Below the pieces are notes generated by a model. It was not told the origin of the DNA. It was given only the letters and a program-made list of their open reading frames with translations, and searched no databases. Source: Steroidobacteraceae bacterium (GTDB taxonomy: Bacteria; Pseudomonadota; Gammaproteobacteria; Steroidobacterales; Steroidobacteraceae). Taken from it: a stretch of DNA of 64,000 bases. Shown in pieces: positions 9,031 to 17,319 of the stretch. The stretch spans positions 847,358 through 911,357 of the forward strand of contig JAWLAG010000002.1 of the NCBI GenBank assembly GCA_041395505.1, written 5' to 3'. The translations under genes were made by a program, and so were the position numbers. The first letter of the stretch is position 1, and each line of letters opens with the position of its first letter.

Positions 9031-9414
9031 CTAATGCGACGGTGGCTCCCAAAGCTCGATCTTGTTGCCTTCCGGATCGATGACCCACGCGAACTTGCCA
9101 AATTCTGATTCTTCGATCTTCTCCAGCACCTGGCAGCCTTCGGATTTGAGCGTTGCAACCAGGGCGTGGAGGTCCGCAACGCGATAGTTGATCATGAAAG
9201 GCGACTTGCTCGGCGCGTAGTAATCGCTGTCGGCGCTGCTGATTGTCCAGGTCGTCATGCCGTTCGCAGGACGACCTGCGCTGTCGGTCCACTCGAATAC
9301 CGCGCCGCCCCAGTCTTTTACATCGATGCCCAGATGTTCCCGGTACCAGGCGCGTAGGGCGCTCGCATCCTTCGCTTTGAAAAAGATTCCGCCAATTCCG
9401 GTGATTCGCTTCAT
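9031..9414 (-). CDS. VOC family protein (glyoxalase-like), internal start
   Basis: 127-residue single VOC domain starting MKRITGIGGIFFKAKD and ending AWVIDPEGNKIELWEPPSH, the standard length and ends for stand-alone glyoxalase/bleomycin-resistance-like proteins. ATG 9414 is preceded by AAGGAG at ideal spacing, which argues that this part is translated independently even though the same frame is open through the upstream lipoprotein segment. Substrate unknown. Confidence 0.85.
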   Translation of the reverse strand: MKRITGIGGIFFKAKDASALRAWYREHLGIDVKDWGGAVFEWTDSAGRPANGMTTWTISSADSDYYAPSKSPFMINYRVADLHALVATLKSEGCQVLEKIEESEFGKFAWVIDPEGNKIELWEPPSH

Positions 9415-9819
9415 CGGGGTCTCCTTGCTCTCTGCGGGGGCGGGCATGACATTGCCTCTGGACCCCCGTTTGTCGCGCCAAAGTAATTTCTCTTCGGTGC
9501 GCTCGTCGAAAAAGTCCGGGCAGCGTCCATCGCCCTTGCCGGTCAGGCCACCATCTGGGCTGCAAATGACTCTACCGTCCTGGTCGTAAAGTGCGCTCGG
9601 CTCGTCGCAACATGAGGGCGGCACATAGAAAACAAGTTGGTCGCGAAACCGGTATTGCCAGATCGAGGTCGGTGGGTTGGTTACTGGCGCCGCCGAGGAC
9701 TTATCGATCAGTTCGGATACGAAACCAGGCGGGCTTTCTTCGGCCACGGCACCACAGCCGGCGATCGTTGACAATATCAAGCAGATTACGTATCGATAGT
9801 TGGTCATGATTTCACACAC
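9031..9819 (-). CDS. Lipoprotein domain fused in frame to a VOC domain
   Basis: One continuous open frame of 262 residues. Residues 5-22 (start MTNYRYVICLILSTIAGC) form a lipoprotein signal with lipobox IAGC. Residues 23-118, with PPTSIWQYRFRDQLVFYVPP and a CC pair, match the small periplasmic DUF6970-type domain. It then runs without a stop into a second complete protein, the VOC gene starting at 9414. The second part has its own strong Shine-Dalgarno AAGGAGACCCCG, so the natural reading is two neighbouring genes of which the first has lost its stop codon. If translated through, a cytoplasmic-type VOC domain would be exported and lipid-anchored. Confidence 0.65.
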   Translation of the reverse strand: MCEIMTNYRYVICLILSTIAGCGAVAEESPPGFVSELIDKSSAAPVTNPPTSIWQYRFRDQLVFYVPPSCCDEPSALYDQDGRVICSPDGGLTGKGDGRCPDFFDERTEEKLLWRDKRGSRGNVMPAPAESKETPMKRITGIGGIFFKAKDASALRAWYREHLGIDVKDWGGAVFEWTDSAGRPANGMTTWTISSADSDYYAPSKSPFMINYRVADLHALVATLKSEGCQVLEKIEESEFGKFAWVIDPEGNKIELWEPPSH

Positions 9820-9985
9820 GACAGGGTTTGCGCCACCGGCGCGATGCTCGCACGGCTGTCAGCGCTTGACCAGCCCCAGCTTGACGTCGACATGGGCCAC
9901 GGCAGCGAGCGTTTGGCCGTTATCAGTCCTTAGCATCGGCGTTCGGTTGAGCCACCCTGTCAATTCAATTATTGCCCTACGGTTG

Positions 9986-10792
9986 TCAACCCGGCTTGCG
10001 GGCGGCAACCAGAATCGCAGGGTTTGGCAATGAGTAGGTGTCACCCTGCATGAAGGCGTTCGCGCGCTGCCTTACAGTCTTTTCGATAGCCGTCTGCACA
10101 TCGGCCGGAAACAAAACCATGTTCGCCCAGTCGCGGAATGCTGCCAAGTACGAATCCATTGATTTGGTTTTCCATGCGATTGGCAACTCGCGCACTTTGG
10201 GATTGCGAAATCCGGCGTCGCGGGTAATTCTTTCGAAAACCGCAAAATCGCTGACGCCAAACAACGGTCCGTGAGGCAGCTCCGCTGCACCCGCGTGTTC
10301 TTCCACAGCCGCGAAAAACAAGCCGAATGCGTCAAGTTTGCCGGGATCACCCCAAACGGTAAATCCAACCCGGCCCCCTGGCCGGAGCACTCTGAACGCT
10401 TCGCGCAGGACGGCGTCTGGGTCACCGGAGTGATGAAGTACAAAATTGCCTACAACGACATCGAAGTCGTTGTCGGCGAACGGTAGTTTTTCCGCAGCAC
10501 CGACACGAAATTCAATGTCTGGATAGTTTCGCCGGGCTTCAGCAAGCATGGTGTCGGAAAAATCGAGCCCGACTGGTCTCGCTCCTCGCTTCGCAGCCAT
10601 TCCCGCAGTGAGGCCAGGGCCCGTTCCGACATCGAGAATCCGATCGCCCTTCCTGGCACCAACCTCGTCCAGTAGCGGCGTGATCCCCTCGCCAACCAGC
10701 GCACCGAACCCATCCATGTAACTGGCGGCACAGCGCGACCAGGTTTCGTTCTCAAATTGCGCAACTGTTTTTGAATCGAATTGGCTTTGCAT
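9986..10792 (-). CDS. Class I SAM-dependent methyltransferase
   Basis: 268-residue methyltransferase of the UbiE/Methyltransf_11 type. SAM-binding motif I is ILDVGTGPGLTAGMA near residues 52-66, acidic motif II is GLDFSD near 74, and VVVGNFVLHH followed by VLRPGGRVGFTVWG are post-motifs II/III at about 110-150. No signal or membrane segment. ATG 10792 has an AAAAGGAG Shine-Dalgarno. It stands alone between a 166-base gap (9820-9985, nothing recognised) and a 213-base gap. The methyl acceptor cannot be predicted; small-molecule methylation is most likely. Confidence 0.9.
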   Translation of the reverse strand: MQSQFDSKTVAQFENETWSRCAASYMDGFGALVGEGITPLLDEVGARKGDRILDVGTGPGLTAGMAAKRGARPVGLDFSDTMLAEARRNYPDIEFRVGAAEKLPFADNDFDVVVGNFVLHHSGDPDAVLREAFRVLRPGGRVGFTVWGDPGKLDAFGLFFAAVEEHAGAAELPHGPLFGVSDFAVFERITRDAGFRNPKVRELPIAWKTKSMDSYLAAFRDWANMVLFPADVQTAIEKTVRQRANAFMQGDTYSLPNPAILVAARKPG

Positions 10793-11005
10793 TGGCTGGT
10801 CTCCTTTTGACTAACAGGAAGAGGCCAGAGCAACGCCCGACACCCATGCGAAACTGCGCGTGAGGAATCAAGTTTGTCTATGCAAACTACCTAGCCTCTG
10901 TTGCACGCTCATCCCGCGTAGCGTTAGGCGTCAGAACGCCACTCATGAGACCCATACGCTTAGTGCAGCGATGCTAGCACCATATCACTAGAACGACGCC
11001 TTGAT

Positions 11006-11383
11006 CTACGAATAGGCTGTCCCATCCTTGTGCCGCCACTTGCCATCGGAGTTGTAGCTCATCAGGTCGATATCGGAGCAGGTGGCCAAATCGTCAGGTT
11101 GGCGCGATCCGATTTCGAGGTAAACAGCTGCGATGCCGCCGGAATTCTGCAAATGGTGGCCATTCCCCGTGCCTTTGGGGAAGCCGGCGCAGTCGCCTGC
11201 GCGGAGTACCGTGGGCCCCATGTCTTCTACCAATGTGAGCTCGCCCGCCAGGACGTAGACGAACTCGTCTTCGTGGCTGTGCCAATGGCGCTGGCGCAGA
11301 CGCTGTGCGCACGGGGAGTCAAATGGCGCCGGATAGCCTGAACCAGGTTCTACCGATATGGCATCAAGGTTGATCTTCGGCAT
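11006..11383 (-). CDS. Cupin-domain protein, apparently internally shortened
   Basis: 125-residue cupin. Metal-ligand region HWHSHEDEFVYVLAGELTLV at about 33-52 and the second motif near PKGTGNGHH at 69-77 are intact, ending SDGKWRHKDGTAYS. Recalled homologues have about 25 extra residues between RLRQR and HWHSHEDEF, carrying the first beta strands; here these are missing and the flanks join directly in frame. The product may therefore fold poorly. 43 bases separate it from the next upstream gene. Confidence 0.8.
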   Translation of the reverse strand: MPKINLDAISVEPGSGYPAPFDSPCAQRLRQRHWHSHEDEFVYVLAGELTLVEDMGPTVLRAGDCAGFPKGTGNGHHLQNSGGIAAVYLEIGSRQPDDLATCSDIDLMSYNSDGKWRHKDGTAYS

Positions 11384-11426
11384 GAAGGCTACCTCGTGGA
11401 CGCCGCTGATCTATCGTGCGATTCGC

Positions 11427-11900
11427 TCAATCGGACAAGGCCGATTGTCGGCCGAGAACGACCACCCATGGTGAGTCGTCGTGAAAGGAGTCGATCAGGA
11501 TATCCAGGTTGTTTTCGTCAACGAAGCGAACCGCCTGACCTTCCGATGCACGCACGATATCGACCAGGTCCTGTGGATCGTGGGGACCCATCATCTGCCA
11601 GTTGCCGAGGTAAAGCCAATCACGCAAGGATTTGACGGGTGCGCCACCCGTAATGGCGAATCGTCCGCGGCCCATGTTTGCCAGATGTGGCTGAAGTGCT
11701 GCGTCGGGCGCTTCTTCTTCGTCGTAGCAGACAAGTACGCGCGTACAGTTCGCCAAAACACATTGCAGGAGCTGGTTTCGAACGACCTCGGTGCGCTTCG
11801 ATGAGCCTGTCAGTTCCCAGACTCGCCCGGATGGGCCCTTGCGGCGTATCAGGGAGGATTCTGCCGCGCGCAATACACTGGCCGGATCGAGGTTCATCAC
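11427..11900 (-). CDS. Hypothetical protein, 157 aa
   Basis: Soluble protein not recognised as a member of a named family. It has an N-terminal helix (ASVLRAAESSLIRRKGP), a central segment CTRVLVCYDEEEAPDAAL around 52-70, a GRGRFAITGGAPVKSLRDW stretch, and a C terminus DDSPWVVVLGRQ. No signal peptide or transmembrane segment. It lies 3 bases after the DUF3291 gene upstream on the same strand, so the two are probably co-translated. Codon use resembles the neighbours. Confidence 0.7.
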   Translation of the reverse strand: MMNLDPASVLRAAESSLIRRKGPSGRVWELTGSSKRTEVVRNQLLQCVLANCTRVLVCYDEEEAPDAALQPHLANMGRGRFAITGGAPVKSLRDWLYLGNWQMMGPHDPQDLVDIVRASEGQAVRFVDENNLDILIDSFHDDSPWVVVLGRQSALSD

Positions 11901-11903
11901 TCG

Positions 11904-12401
11904 CTAACCGGCGGGGCAAGTGTCGTCAAAGCACGCAAGGTCGGCGCTTTGCTGTTCGGCTGGGTTCGGGAAAGGGCGCTTGAACGTAAACGCCTGTGAC
12001 GATGGTCCATTGGCTTGCAACGCGGTGAGCCTGGCCCTGGCTTCCTCGACCGTCGGCTTGTGCCCAGCCGCGATCCACCACAGCACCAGATAGGCCTCTC
12101 CCATCGGTGCGAACCACTCCTTGCGCCGTCGCATGACTTCGATATGCGCGGTTCGATACACATAGCTATGTAACGAAGCGATGTCGGTCCATACCGAGAG
12201 ATTGACTATGTAATCGACGCCAAAAGGTCGAATCGCTGTCGCATCACCGTCCTCGGTCTGCAGTCGCCAGACAAATCCTGGCGACTGCTCAGCCAGTGCA
12301 TTGATCCTATCGAGATTCGCGACAAAAGCCGTCAGCCTAGGCGAGTCGATCGGCGCGATGAGACGCGCGACGTTCAGCTGCGCGAGTTCGTACTCAGCCA
12401 C
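11904..12401 (-). CDS. DUF3291 domain-containing protein
   Basis: 165-residue protein with the DUF3291 pattern: YELAQLNVARLIAPIDSPRL at the N terminus, then FVANLDRINALAEQSPGF, NLSVWTDIASLHSYVYRTAH and MGEAYLVLWWIAAGHKPT. The fold is probably a ferredoxin-like antibiotic-biosynthesis-monooxygenase (ABM) barrel; no enzymatic role is established. The stop lies 3 bases before the 157-residue hypothetical gene. Confidence 0.88.
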   Translation of the reverse strand: MAEYELAQLNVARLIAPIDSPRLTAFVANLDRINALAEQSPGFVWRLQTEDGDATAIRPFGVDYIVNLSVWTDIASLHSYVYRTAHIEVMRRRKEWFAPMGEAYLVLWWIAAGHKPTVEEARARLTALQANGPSSQAFTFKRPFPNPAEQQSADLACFDDTCPAG

Positions 12402-12457
12402 CGGAGCGCTGCGTTGAATTCATGCCACTGCCTGGTCCGGCATATCGACCGAGCGGG

Positions 12458-12853
12458 TCATATCGGCTGTCCTGACGAATGGCTTGAGAAGAATGTAATC
12501 ATATGTCCCGCAGGTTCTCGAACGGCAAATACCTCGTGATCGATCGACGGACGGGCTTCGATAGGCGACGGATTGAGTCCATGTTGAACCAACCGATGAT
12601 GCATTGTTCGAAGATCGTCAACCATGAGATCGAAAGAGGCGGCGCCGGCGCTAACTGAGTCTTTTCGCATCAGGACCAGATGTGTGCCACCACGCATTTC
12701 ATAGACCGAAACTTCGGCTCCGTCAAAAATGCTGCGCATGCCCACGATTCGCATGAAATGAGCGGAGTCTTCCATGCAGTCTGTCTCCAGAACAACGTGT
12801 GCGACACCGACGGTGGGACGCTCGTCGGGTTCGGTCGTCGGTCCATCCAGCAT
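12458..12853 (-). CDS. VOC family protein
   Basis: 131-residue single VOC domain: VGVAHVVLETDCMEDSAHFM near residues 15-34, GGTHLVLMRK near 55, FDLMVDDLRTMHHRLVQHG near 73-91 and FAVREPAGHMITFFSSH near the end. Related to glyoxalase/bleomycin-resistance and dioxygenase families; no substrate evident. It lies 8 bases downstream of the DUF1566 gene. Confidence 0.85.
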   Translation of the reverse strand: MLDGPTTEPDERPTVGVAHVVLETDCMEDSAHFMRIVGMRSIFDGAEVSVYEMRGGTHLVLMRKDSVSAGAASFDLMVDDLRTMHHRLVQHGLNPSPIEARPSIDHEVFAVREPAGHMITFFSSHSSGQPI

Positions 12854-12861
12854 GTCGGGAT

Positions 12862-13413
12862 CTACTCGCCCGGTTTTGGCATGTTTCGGACCAGGCGGAC
12901 GTGGTAGATATTTGATTCGTCAGTGCTCGACCAGGCATCGCTGGTGCCTATGGCCGAAACAAGTGCGACACCTTCTGCCTCCGGAGTCGAGGTCCAGAAG
13001 AACCCGTCTGACGACCAAGCCGGCCTGGTCGGAAAGACTATGAGGCTGAAGGACGGATTGTAGCAGCGCGATTCACGCAAGGTCAGTAGTTCAGACTTCG
13101 AAGGCAATCGCCAGGATTCCTCGTCGGTCGTTCTGGAAGCCGCCAGTACCTTTGCTTCGGCAAAGCTGATATTCGGCCCCGGATTGACGGCGTTCGGATC
13201 ATCGGCGACGCAATTGTCTCCTGTCCACGACTGGCCCTCGAGGCAACGCATCCATATAAGTCCGGACGTTTTGTCCAGAACTTGGCTTCCTCCCGCTACA
13301 AATATGAAGTCGCTCGCATTTCGGGTCGGTGCGCCACTGCAAGTCTGCTCACCCGAAGACGCGCAAGTGCAATAACCGATCGCCAGCGCAACAAACAACG
13401 AACCTGGACGCAC
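12862..13413 (-). CDS. DUF1566 (Lcl C-terminal-like) exported protein
   Basis: 183-residue protein with the DUF1566 pattern: DKTSGLIWMRCLEGQSWTGD at about 50, then SFAEAKVLAASRTT, WRLPSKSELLTLRE and AWSSDGFFWTSTPE. These domains are common in secreted or lipid-anchored proteins of unknown role. The start is taken as GTG 13413, which has an AGGAGG Shine-Dalgarno 4 bases upstream and gives a hydrophobic export segment (LFVALAIGYCTCASSG); the frame is open to 13464 without a ribosome site. Confidence 0.8.
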   Translation of the reverse strand: MRPGSLFVALAIGYCTCASSGEQTCSGAPTRNASDFIFVAGGSQVLDKTSGLIWMRCLEGQSWTGDNCVADDPNAVNPGPNISFAEAKVLAASRTTDEESWRLPSKSELLTLRESRCYNPSFSLIVFPTRPAWSSDGFFWTSTPEAEGVALVSAIGTSDAWSSTDESNIYHVRLVRNMPKPGE

Positions 13414-13532
13414 ATTGCCTCCTACTTTGTCATAGCAGCGGCCTCCCGCTGGGAGTGATCGCAATTAGCGTACCGTAAGCGGCTGCGAACAGCATGATTT
13501 TCTGATGCGAAATCGACCCGCCTTGAGTCGAT

Positions 13533-13790
13533 TCAAAGCACGCGCCATTTCAGCAACAAATATCCCAACAGGATCAACAGAATGACAATGGCCGGGACGA
13601 CGATTCGCGTCACCTGCGTTTGTCTCGCGACGGCCGCACGCTGCAGATCGATGCTCTCCTGGACTGTTTTATTGCTGCGGTCCAATTGCGCCTGGGCGAT
13701 TTGGAGATGCTCTTGCTGCGTATTTATCGCACGGCGCTGATTTTCCTCTATGCGGCCGAGTAGCTCGAGGATTTTTTCAATGTCGCTCAT
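13533..13790 (-). CDS. Small tail-anchored coiled-coil membrane protein
   Basis: 85-residue protein: a Gln/Glu-rich helix (IEKILELLGRIEENQRRAIN onward) with coiled-coil character over residues 3-55, then one C-terminal transmembrane helix (VVPAIVILLILLGYLLL) and the short tail KWRVL. The start MSDIEK at 13790 has AAGGA about 10 bases upstream; the open frame extends to 13913 but overlaps the DUF167 gene. Function unknown; the layout resembles small regulators that present a coiled coil at the inner face of the membrane. Confidence 0.7.
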   Translation of the reverse strand: MSDIEKILELLGRIEENQRRAINTQQEHLQIAQAQLDRSNKTVQESIDLQRAAVARQTQVTRIVVPAIVILLILLGYLLLKWRVL

Positions 13791-13821
13791 TACGTGCAGG
13801 TCCTTGATGAGATTGCAGTTG

Positions 13822-14046
13822 TCATGGTTGGTCGACACTGACCAATTTGGTCCGGCCACGCGATCCGGATTTGATAGTGACCAGAGACTTTCGGCAGCCG
13901 AAGTGTAGCGCAACCAGCGCTATCAGTTCCTGGTTGGCGCGACCATCAACCGGCGGCGACTTCAACCGGGCCAGCCAGGACCCGTCGCGCTCCTGCACGA
14001 GTTCAGAGCGACTTGATCGCGGCTTGACTTTGACCTGCAGGATCAT
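13822..14046 (-). CDS. DUF167 (YggU-like) family protein
   Basis: 74-residue protein with the YggU/DUF167 pattern: MILQVKVKPRSSRSELVQ at the start, WLARLKSPPVDGRANQELI in the middle and CRKSLVTIKSGSRGRTKLV at the end. The start at 14046 is chosen by homologue length; no clear Shine-Dalgarno was seen, and ATGs at 14058 and 14088 are possible. Widespread small protein without an assigned function. Confidence 0.85.
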   Translation of the reverse strand: MILQVKVKPRSSRSELVQERDGSWLARLKSPPVDGRANQELIALVALHFGCRKSLVTIKSGSRGRTKLVSVDQP

Positions 14047-14097
14047 CGGTACAACGCTCATGCAAATTGAAACAAAGGACGATGGCAACCGTGACTA

Positions 14098-14463
14098 TTA
14101 TTCGTCTTCCCATCGTCGATCGCCAATGAGCCACAGCGGCATCGTTAGCGGCAACAGCAGCAGCAGCGACCACCATCCATGCAAGCCCAGTTCGCGCGGT
14201 CCGAAAGACCATATGCCCCAGGCGATCGCGCCCAGAAAAACCGCATAGATCGGTAGCATGAGCTGCCGATAGGGGGTCCTGGGATGCCTCCAGGGCGACA
14301 AATACTTGATGGCGACAAGAGCCCCAATGCAAACCAGCACGCCAATCATTGCCTTCAGAGTTTCGCCACGCGCAGCGAGCACGACCGAGAGAATCAAAAC
14401 CCAGACAAATCCGCCCGCCCAACCGCCAGCCCAACCGATTTTTTCTTGTTTTCGCACGGCCAT
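14098..14463 (-). CDS. Four-helix membrane protein, hypothetical
   Basis: 121-residue integral membrane protein. Hydrophobic segments lie at about 17-31, 37-54, 70-87 and 94-113 (WWSLLLLLPLTMPLWLIG), with a loop SPWRHPRTPYRQLMLP between helices 2 and 3. The start MAVRKQEKIG at 14463 has GCAGGAAGGT directly upstream; the longer open frame to 14760 is an antisense artefact of the GST gene. Not assigned to a named family. Confidence 0.72.
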   Translation of the reverse strand: MAVRKQEKIGWAGGWAGGFVWVLILSVVLAARGETLKAMIGVLVCIGALVAIKYLSPWRHPRTPYRQLMLPIYAVFLGAIAWGIWSFGPRELGLHGWWSLLLLLPLTMPLWLIGDRRWEDE

Positions 14464-14503
14464 ACCTTCCTGCAATTTGCGCAACCCGACTACTGCTCGT
14501 TGG

Positions 14504-15283
14504 TCAGACGCTGGTAACCCGCCCGCGTCTCGCATCGTGTCGTGCCTGGTCATAAAGCCGCAAGGCAAACATGCCGGCTTTGCTGGTTCGAAATTCTTCC
14601 AGTCCGTCCAACAAAGATTGTGGTAGCTGATTTCGAGTCGGCAGCGCGGCGGGGCACGTCGGGGGCAGCAACAATGGCGCAGCCAGCGACGCAAAAGCCA
14701 GATCGGCTGCGGTAAATTGCTCGCCGACGAGGAATTGGTTTCCTTCCTCGAGACTGGCACCCACCTTGGAGAAAACTGTTTTGATGGCGTCGAGGGATCG
14801 TGCTGCGTCCTCTGCCGTGACTCGATAGCCCCGGCGAATTAGCCGCCGCGCGAGCGGGTAAACGATGGGTGTCATGCAAGCTTCGATTGCCGGAACGCCA
14901 TCGGACCACAGGTCAATCATCAGTCGCCTTCGATCGAGCAGATATGAGTAGAGCCAGCGGCGGACATGGGGACCGAGCTCCCGATCAAAGTACGACTCCC
15001 ATCGGTTGACCTCCTGCCGACGCGCGTCGTCTTTTGGATAAAGCAGATCGCCACCGCCGAAACTGTCTGCATAGGCAACGATAGCAGGGGAATCGACGAG
15101 CACATTGGAACCCACCACCAAGAGCGGCACGGTCCTGCCCTTGTTGCGAGTCGTGAAGATTCGATGAACCAAGGGAATGTGGGCTTCTTCGACGTAAGGA
15201 ACGCCCGCCCGGTCCAGAGCCCACCGGGCCTTTTCGCAGTAATGACTCAATCGAATCGTGATCAGTTTGGCCGGGCTGGACAT
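14504..15283 (-). CDS. Glutathione S-transferase family protein
   Basis: 259-residue GST-like protein. The thioredoxin-fold N-terminal domain (about 5-85) contains RLSHYCEKARWALDRAGV, where Ser/Tyr/Cys are candidate glutathione-activating residues, and GRTVPLLVVGSNVLVDSPAI, the cis-Pro and Ser-binding loop. The helical C-terminal domain carries FLVGEQFTAADLAFASLAAP (about 183-202), the conserved N-capping box. Cytosolic. Its start overlaps the end of the MBL gene by 22 bases, so the two are probably translationally coupled. Substrate unknown. Confidence 0.9.
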   Translation of the reverse strand: MSSPAKLITIRLSHYCEKARWALDRAGVPYVEEAHIPLVHRIFTTRNKGRTVPLLVVGSNVLVDSPAIVAYADSFGGGDLLYPKDDARRQEVNRWESYFDRELGPHVRRWLYSYLLDRRRLMIDLWSDGVPAIEACMTPIVYPLARRLIRRGYRVTAEDAARSLDAIKTVFSKVGASLEEGNQFLVGEQFTAADLAFASLAAPLLLPPTCPAALPTRNQLPQSLLDGLEEFRTSKAGMFALRLYDQARHDARRGRVTSV

Positions 15284-16320
15284 TGTGGTGGCTCGTTGCG
15301 ATCGTCATTGCTGGCCCGCCGACAAACCTTGATCTCGCTGCCGATTTCGATTTCCATGAGATCCTCGCCGACCTGAACAGGGCCATCATAGGTCGTTCGC
15401 GTTCGCGGCACGAGCTCGCCCGCTTTCGGCGCGGGATAGGCCGGATCGGTGGTGAGCAGGACCACATGTGAGTACACGGCCAGTCGGGGTCGTACTCGCG
15501 TGAATATGCGCCCAGCCTCCTCTGGAGCTGTGTGGAAGGCGGCGATTCGCCGTGCAGTCTCCGACCGTTCGAGCAAAGCAATAGGCGCAGCAATCACCTC
15601 GTGAACGAGCACATCCGTTCCCTCCGCCACACGAACCAGGTTTTCGCTCGGACGCGTATCGCCCGATACGACGACCGACCGCCCATGAAAATCGACGCGA
15701 TAACCGTAAGCCGGCTCGAGCAAACCACCGTGATCCACTGCGAATGCGGTCACTCGAAGTCCATGACGTTCGAACACGACGCCCGGCTGCACATCGTGCG
15801 TGTCGAACGCAATTCCCGCCGGCGGGAGGCCCTCACCGCGACCTCGACGGTCGATGTCCCACGCGAATGCGATAGTGAGCGCGTTGGTCATGGCCAGTGT
15901 GCCGGTTGGGCCAAAAACACGGAGCGGAGCCGCGCGACGCCCGAAAGCAGTCGGTAGCCACCCGGTCAACCACAGATCGGGCAATCCAACCGTGTGGTCG
16001 GAATGAAGATGTGTGATAAAGGTGGCGCTGACGCGCGACAGCGGGATGCCGAGCTGCCAAAGCCGCTGCGTGGCCCCGCGTCCGCAATCGATCAGCAAGG
16101 TCTCGCCGCCCGCCTCGATGAGGGTGCTCGGGCCGAAACGATCGATCACTGGTTCTGGGCGCCCAGTGCCAAGCAGCGTCACGCGAATTGCGGGCTCGCG
16201 GGCTGTTGTATCGACGTGATTAGCAGCATTTGCAACACGCGCATTGGCGGTACCGGCAATTGAAAATGCCACCACCAGCAGAGTGCTTTGCCAAATGCTT
16301 GCGTTCATTTGGGGCGCCAT
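15262..16320 (-). CDS. Exported MBL-fold metallohydrolase (RNase Z/arylsulfatase-like)
   Basis: About 352 residues with an N-terminal signal peptide (NASIWQSTLLVVAFSIAG, cleavage near ANA). Metallo-beta-lactamase fold: RVTLLGTGRPEPVIDRFGPS and LLIDCGRGATQRL precede the zinc motif THLHSDHT (HxHxDH). Later ligands lie in FAVDHGG and VVVSGDTRPSE, with a further His in AFHTAPEEAGRIF. This order matches the RNase Z-like/AtsA subgroup, but export makes tRNA processing unlikely and points to hydrolysis of a sulfate or phosphate ester or another small molecule. The start is M at 16320; M at 16308 is also possible. It overlaps both neighbours. Confidence 0.88.
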   Translation of the reverse strand: MAPQMNASIWQSTLLVVAFSIAGTANARVANAANHVDTTAREPAIRVTLLGTGRPEPVIDRFGPSTLIEAGGETLLIDCGRGATQRLWQLGIPLSRVSATFITHLHSDHTVGLPDLWLTGWLPTAFGRRAAPLRVFGPTGTLAMTNALTIAFAWDIDRRGRGEGLPPAGIAFDTHDVQPGVVFERHGLRVTAFAVDHGGLLEPAYGYRVDFHGRSVVVSGDTRPSENLVRVAEGTDVLVHEVIAAPIALLERSETARRIAAFHTAPEEAGRIFTRVRPRLAVYSHVVLLTTDPAYPAPKAGELVPRTRTTYDGPVQVGEDLMEIEIGSEIKVCRRASNDDRNEPPQCPARPN

Positions 16321-16841
16321 GCGGTTGCGAGACTCCACGCAGGTCCAAAAACAAACCATAAAAGTACACACCCGAATGCAGTTTTGTGCCAAGTCCGCAG
16401 AACGGCTGCGGCGTCGCCGTTGTCGACAAAACGAGCGAGCACTTCAATCAGCGCCACCGTAACAATGCATGCAATGATACAGCGTACCCATAGACCAAGA
16501 TCATAGTGGACCAGGTCCCAGCCGCGAGTCGGTGCCCGCTCTGGCTTCGGACCATCGACAAATAGATGCGCAAAATGCGCGTCAGCCCATTGCACTACCA
16601 AGCCGCCAAAGGCAATGGTGAAACCGATGTAGGCAGCAGCAAGACCATGTGCAAAGGTCGAGGTCGATCCTGCACGCAAATCGAGCGCGGTGAATACAAG
16701 AAGAAAGACGTCGATCAATGGGAGGCACAACAGTAGCGCTCGGCTGACGGGTTCGTTTCGGTGCAGGTATCGAAGTGCAAGAGCAAGAAGCAAAATGATC
16801 CAGAACCCGATTTCGCAGCCAACAATGAGTGCGTACAGCAT
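16305..16841 (-). CDS. Integral membrane protein, hypothetical
   Basis: 178-residue membrane protein starting MLYALIVGCEIGFWIILLLA. Hydrophobic helices at about 2-23, 35-54, 64-84 and 118-137, plus one near the C terminus (FGCVLLWFVFGPAWSLA). The block LAAAYIGFTIAFGGLVVQWAD then FAHLF is typical of a family of unannotated membrane proteins in proteobacteria and actinobacteria. The start at 16841 is preferred over 16859 because homologues begin with MLYA. It overlaps the MBL gene start. Confidence 0.75.
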   Translation of the reverse strand: MLYALIVGCEIGFWIILLLALALRYLHRNEPVSRALLLCLPLIDVFLLVFTALDLRAGSTSTFAHGLAAAYIGFTIAFGGLVVQWADAHFAHLFVDGPKPERAPTRGWDLVHYDLGLWVRCIIACIVTVALIEVLARFVDNGDAAAVLRTWHKTAFGCVLLWFVFGPAWSLATAWRPK

Positions 16842-16984
16842 TTCAGTTCGACCTGGCATGTGAGCGGTGGCGGACCTGGCACCCGAACCCTGAGCGCTCT
16901 AAATGTGCCTCTCGATCGTCGTAGCGAACAGGCCACGGAATCTCGATAGGACCGCGCGGACCGGCCAGAAGGTCGTGGATTGGT

Positions 16985-17233
16985 TCATGCGGCACTCCCG
17001 CAACCGCCGGGCCTCACAACTCGACGTGTCGATGCCGGATGGGTTCCGAGTTCGGATTTCGGCCGGCGTGGCCGTACGACCAATTCTCCGCCGCAATTTG
17101 GGCAATAACCCGAGAGCACGGTCTCAGCACACGATCGACAAAACGTGCATTCAAATGAGCAAATCATTGCTTGGGTGGAGTCAGGAGGGAGATCGCGGTC
17201 GCAACACTCGCAGTTCGGGCGGAGTTCAAGCAT
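16985..17233 (-). CDS. DUF1272 zinc-ribbon protein
   Basis: 82-residue DUF1272 protein: MLELRPNCECCDRDLPPDS, CSFECTFCRSCAE and YCPNCGGELVVRPRRP supply four CxxC-type pairs that should bind two zinc ions. The start MLELRP at 17233 matches homologues; five extra residues upstream are possible. Function unknown. Confidence 0.88.
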   Translation of the reverse strand: MLELRPNCECCDRDLPPDSTQAMICSFECTFCRSCAETVLSGYCPNCGGELVVRPRRPKSELGTHPASTRRVVRPGGCGSAA

Positions 17234-17319
17234 CGCTACGGCCAGCATTTGGCGGGACCAGGATGTTCATTACATGCCTCGCAATTGGATCAATGCAATG
17301 ACACGGTAATCCTTCAGAA

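Noticed and set aside
10809..10929. Single GTTAGGC (10923) and GACTAAC (10809) as a possible attC
   Set aside because: Distance is acceptable but the inner arms do not pair, so it is probably coincidence beside the methyltransferase ribosome site.
16861..16920. tRNA-like segment upstream of the 178-residue membrane protein
   Set aside because: CACCCGAACCCTG resembles a T arm, but the T loop lacks the invariant A and no acceptor or anticodon arm can be built.
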